Position numbers and translations under genes: made by a program. The notes beneath the pieces are model-generated. The model was not told the origin of the DNA, searched no databases, and saw only the letters and a program-made list of their open reading frames with translations. This document shows positions 61,178-64,000 of a DNA stretch of 64,000 nucleotides, in pieces. The stretch is taken from contig NZ_DOPX01000012.1 of assembly GCF_003514505.1 (NCBI RefSeq), forward strand, positions 53,165 to 117,164. Reading direction: 5' to 3'. Every line of letters begins with the position of its first letter. Position 1 is the stretch's first letter. This DNA comes from Proteiniclasticum sp. Lineage in GTDB: Bacteria; Bacillota; Clostridia; Clostridiales; Clostridiaceae.

Positions 61178-63805
61178 CTATCTTGGATTCTTAACCTGAG
61201 CCTGAGCTGCAGCAAGTCTAGCTACTGGAACTCTAAATGGTGAGCAGGAAACATAATCCAGTCCATTCTCATGGAAGAAGTGTACAGAGGATGGATCTCC
61301 ACCGTGCTCTCCGCAAACACCAAGCTTAAGGTTTTCCTTAACGCCTCTTCCCTTTTCTACTGCAATCTTTACAAACTGTCCAACACCTGTCTGGTCAAGC
61401 TTTGCAAATGGATCGAAGTCGTAGATCTTCTTATCATAGTAGTGCTTCAGGAATGTTCCAGCATCATCTCTGGAGAATCCGAAGGACATCTGTGTAAGGT
61501 CATTGGTTCCGAAGGAGAAGAAATCAGCTTCTTTAGCAATTTCATCAGCTGTTACACAAGCTCTTGGAATTTCAATCATAGTACCAACCAGATACTTCAG
61601 TTCAACACCCTTTTCAGCGATGATTGCATCAGCTGTCTTCTTAACGATGTTCTTCACATACTTCAGCTCGTTTACTTCACCAACCAGCGGAATCATGATT
61701 TCTGGAACAGTATTCCATCCCATTTCTTCATTAACTTCGATGGCAGCTTCAATAACTGCTCTGGTCTGCATTTCAGCAATTTCTGGGTAAGAAATTGAAA
61801 GTCTGCATCCTCTATGACCCATCATTGGGTTGAACTCATGAAGGTCGGATATAATTCCATTCAGGTCAGCAACGGAAAGCTTCAGCTCTGCTGCAAGATC
61901 TGCAATTTCCTTTTCCTTGGTAGGTAGGAACTCATGCAGTGGTGGATCCAGGAATCTAACAGTTACTGGATGTCCTTCCATAGCCTTGTACAGTCCCTTG
62001 AAATCACCCTTCTGCATTGGAAGCAGCTTCTCAAGAGCAGCTCTTCTAGCTTCTTCTGTTCTAGCTACGATCATCTGTCTCATAATGAAGATTCTATCTT
62101 CAGCGAAGAACATATGCTCGGTTCTTGTCAGACCGATACCTTCTGCACCAAATTTGATAGCCTGTGCAGCATCGTGTGGTGTATCTGCATTTGTTCTAAC
62201 CTTAAGTGATCTGATTTCATCAGCCCAGGACATGAATGTACCAAAGTGTCCAGAAATTTCTGGTTCAACTGTAGCAATGTTTCCTTCATATACGTCACCA
62301 GTGCTTCCATCAAGGGAAATATAGTCCTCAGAAGAGTATACCTTTCCATTAACAGTCATGGTCTTGTTCTTTTCATCAACTTTGATTGCACCTGCACCAG
62401 CTACGCAGCATGCACCCATGCCTCTAGCAACTACAGCAGCATGGGAAGTCATTCCGCCTCTTACAGTCAGAATACCTTCTGCAGCAATCATTCCTTCGAT
62501 ATCTTCTGGTGATGTTTCCTGTCTAACAAGAATAACCTTTTCGCCAGCTTCGTGTCTTTCTTTAGCTTCAAGAGCAGAGAAAGCAATCTTTCCTGTAGCA
62601 GCTCCAGGAGACGCAGGAAGACCTGTTGCAATGATTTCGTGCTTCTTCATTTCTTCTGTGTCAAACGCTGGATGAAGCAGTGTGTCCAGCTGCTTAGGAT
62701 CCATCATCAGAATGGCCTGTTCTTTTGTAACAAGTCCTTCTTCTACCATGTCAACGGCAATCTTAAGAGCCGCCTGAGCTGTTCTCTTACCATTTCTGGT
62801 CTGAAGGAAGAACAGTTTACCTTCTTCAATGGTGAACTCCATATCCTGCATATCGTGATAGTGGTTCTCCAGCTTATTCACGATTTCAACGAACTGGTTG
62901 TATGTTTCAGGCATCTGCTTTTCCAGTTCTTCAATTGGCTGTGGTGTTCTGATACCAGCAACAACGTCTTCACCCTGTGCGTTCATCAGATACTCAGCAA
63001 AAATCTTTCTTTCTCCTGTTGCAGGGTTTCTTGAGAATGCTACACCAGATCCTGATGTCTCACCCTTGTTTCCGAATACCATTTCCTGCACGTTTACAGC
63101 GGTTCCCCAGCTGGATGGAATATCATTCATTCTTCTATAAACATTAGCTCTTGGGTTGTCCCAGCTTCTGAATACAGCAGTTATTGATTCTATCAGCTGT
63201 GCTCTTGGATCCTGTGGGAAGTCTTCTCCCTTTCTTTCCTTGTAGTAGTTCTTGAACTTCACTACAAGTTCTTTCAGATCCTCAGCAGTCAGTTCGGTGT
63301 CAAGTTCTACTCCCTTTTCTTCCTTCATTTCATGAAGGATCTCTTCAAAGTCTTTCTTGTCTACATCCATAACTACGTCTGCAAACATCATGATGAATCT
63401 TCTGTAAGAGTCATAAGCAAATCTTTCATTGCCAGTTTCCTTAGCAACTACTTCAACTGTCTCATCATTCAGACCAAGGTTCAGGATCGTGTCCATCATA
63501 CCAGGCATGGAAGCTCTTGCACCTGAACGTACGGAAACAAGCAGTGGATTAACTGTTCCACCAAATGATTTTCCTGTAACTTCTTCAAGCTTGTTCATGG
63601 TTGCATGAATCTCTTCGATGATTTCTGGTGTAATAACCTTTTCATCATCATAGTATTTATTGCAAGCCTCAGTAGTAACTGTGAATCCCATTGGTATTGG
63701 AATTCCGATGTTAGTCATTTCTGCCAGGTTGGCACCCTTACCTCCAAGGAGGTTTTTCATTGTAGCATCACCTTCACTGAAAAGGTATACATACTTCTTT
63801 GACAT
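61178..63805 (-). CDS. ppdK: Pyruvate, phosphate dikinase
   Basis: This enzyme interconverts pyruvate + ATP + Pi and PEP + AMP + PPi; in clostridia it takes part in glycolysis or gluconeogenesis. The 875 residues show the N-terminal ATP-binding start LLGGKGANLAEMTNIGIP, the swivelling domain with phosphohistidine motif GGMTSHAAVVARGMG (His about 454), and the C-terminal PEP barrel (GLTRTEHMF, MGHRGCRLSI, and GVCGEHGGDPSSVHFF with the catalytic Cys). Length matches the family. The ATG is preceded by a GTGAGGGAAATCT site. Confidence 0.97.
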   Translation of the reverse strand: MSKKYVYLFSEGDATMKNLLGGKGANLAEMTNIGIPIPMGFTVTTEACNKYYDDEKVITPEIIEEIHATMNKLEEVTGKSFGGTVNPLLVSVRSGARASMPGMMDTILNLGLNDETVEVVAKETGNERFAYDSYRRFIMMFADVVMDVDKKDFEEILHEMKEEKGVELDTELTAEDLKELVVKFKNYYKERKGEDFPQDPRAQLIESITAVFRSWDNPRANVYRRMNDIPSSWGTAVNVQEMVFGNKGETSGSGVAFSRNPATGERKIFAEYLMNAQGEDVVAGIRTPQPIEELEKQMPETYNQFVEIVNKLENHYHDMQDMEFTIEEGKLFFLQTRNGKRTAQAALKIAVDMVEEGLVTKEQAILMMDPKQLDTLLHPAFDTEEMKKHEIIATGLPASPGAATGKIAFSALEAKERHEAGEKVILVRQETSPEDIEGMIAAEGILTVRGGMTSHAAVVARGMGACCVAGAGAIKVDEKNKTMTVNGKVYSSEDYISLDGSTGDVYEGNIATVEPEISGHFGTFMSWADEIRSLKVRTNADTPHDAAQAIKFGAEGIGLTRTEHMFFAEDRIFIMRQMIVARTEEARRAALEKLLPMQKGDFKGLYKAMEGHPVTVRFLDPPLHEFLPTKEKEIADLAAELKLSVADLNGIISDLHEFNPMMGHRGCRLSISYPEIAEMQTRAVIEAAIEVNEEMGWNTVPEIMIPLVGEVNELKYVKNIVKKTADAIIAEKGVELKYLVGTMIEIPRACVTADEIAKEADFFSFGTNDLTQMSFGFSRDDAGTFLKHYYDKKIYDFDPFAKLDQTGVGQFVKIAVEKGRGVKENLKLGVCGEHGGDPSSVHFFHENGLDYVSCSPFRVPVARLAAAQAQVKNPR

Positions 63806-63911
63806 AGATTTCCCTCACTTTCAATCTTTTATGTGTAACCACATATATTTGAATCCGGTAGAACCGAGAGTTCACGAAATTATGAAGCAAAAAGCTTCAA
63901 AATCCTCATAT

Positions 63912-63920
63912 ATTATAGCA
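63912..63920 (-). promoter_or_regulatory. Extended -10 promoter of ppdK
   Basis: Minus-strand TGC-TATAAT (63912-63920). The -35 region is weak (nearest candidate TTGTAC at 20 bp). Confidence 0.5.
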
Positions 63921-64000
63921 TAAGTCCTAAGCGAATTGTACAACATTTCTAATGGTTTTTAGTTTATTCATTAATTTAGTTAATTGCAAAAGTAACTTCC

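Noticed and set aside
1..64000. CRISPR arrays, tRNA genes, prophage or intact insertion sequences
   Set aside because: No regular spacer-repeat series, tRNA cloverleaf sequence, integrase or intact transposase was seen by reading both strands; a tool-based scan could still find weak cases.

Overview
The window looks like a low-to-moderate GC Firmicute of the class Clostridia, probably an anaerobe that ferments amino acids. Supporting signs are the split glycine decarboxylase (gcvPA/gcvPB), a ferredoxin-linked 2-oxoacid oxidoreductase, pyruvate phosphate dikinase, class II galT, strong GGAGG ribosome binding sites with frequent TTG/GTG starts, and clostridial gene orders (lepA-hemW near rpsT/holA/comEC; dgt-dnaG-rpoD-trmK-nif3). 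I cannot name the species. No tRNA, CRISPR array, prophage or intact transposase was recognised. One structural RNA gene, RNase P RNA, is clear.

Layout. 1-4.2 kb (minus): pseudouridine catabolism (truncated psuG and a DNA-binding kinase), a zinc-ribbon membrane protein, a ZIP metal transporter and YebC. 4.2-7.6 kb (minus): YigZ, a nucleotidyltransferase and an N-terminally extended HflX in a tightly overlapping cluster. 7.7-13.8 kb: hpt, a class A penicillin-binding protein, mgtE, a LUD protein and yaaA. 13.9-20.9 kb: hemW, lepA, rpsT, holA, a short comEC and an overlapping sigma factor. 21.2-29.1 kb: M23 peptidase, galM/galT, azlCD, msrA, a 37-codon small-peptide locus and a secreted CAP protein. 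29.2-35.9 kb (minus): complete glycine cleavage operon gcvT-gcvH-gcvPA-gcvPB-lpd-lplA. 36.5-39.0 kb: divergent korAB. 39.3-44 kb: siderophore ABC transporter with a Fur box and a divergent AraC regulator. 44.1-48.2 kb: TIM-barrel protein, secreted protein, rnpB, nif3 and trmK. 48.2-53.4 kb: PH-domain protein and the rpoD-dnaG-dgt block. 53.6-59.5 kb (minus): oligopeptide ABC transporter oppABCDF plus a small membrane protein. 60.2-63.8 kb: DUF1294 protein and ppdK.

How it fits together. Peptides enter through Opp. Glycine is split by the lipoate-dependent Gcv system, whose operon carries its own lipoate ligase and dihydrolipoyl dehydrogenase. 2-oxoacids from amino acids feed KorAB and ferredoxin, and PPDK links pyruvate to PEP. 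Iron for these enzymes is supplied by a Fur-box-controlled siderophore importer.

The points most worth checking are: a 37-aa peptide gene with its own promoter, dyad, ribosome binding site and terminator, and an AgrD-like C-terminus but no cysteine; a JAMM metalloprotease-type motif in the N-terminal extension of HflX; a probable AUU start with flanking operators in the HTH-kinase gene; and several dyads in the gcvT/korA and psuK promoter regions.
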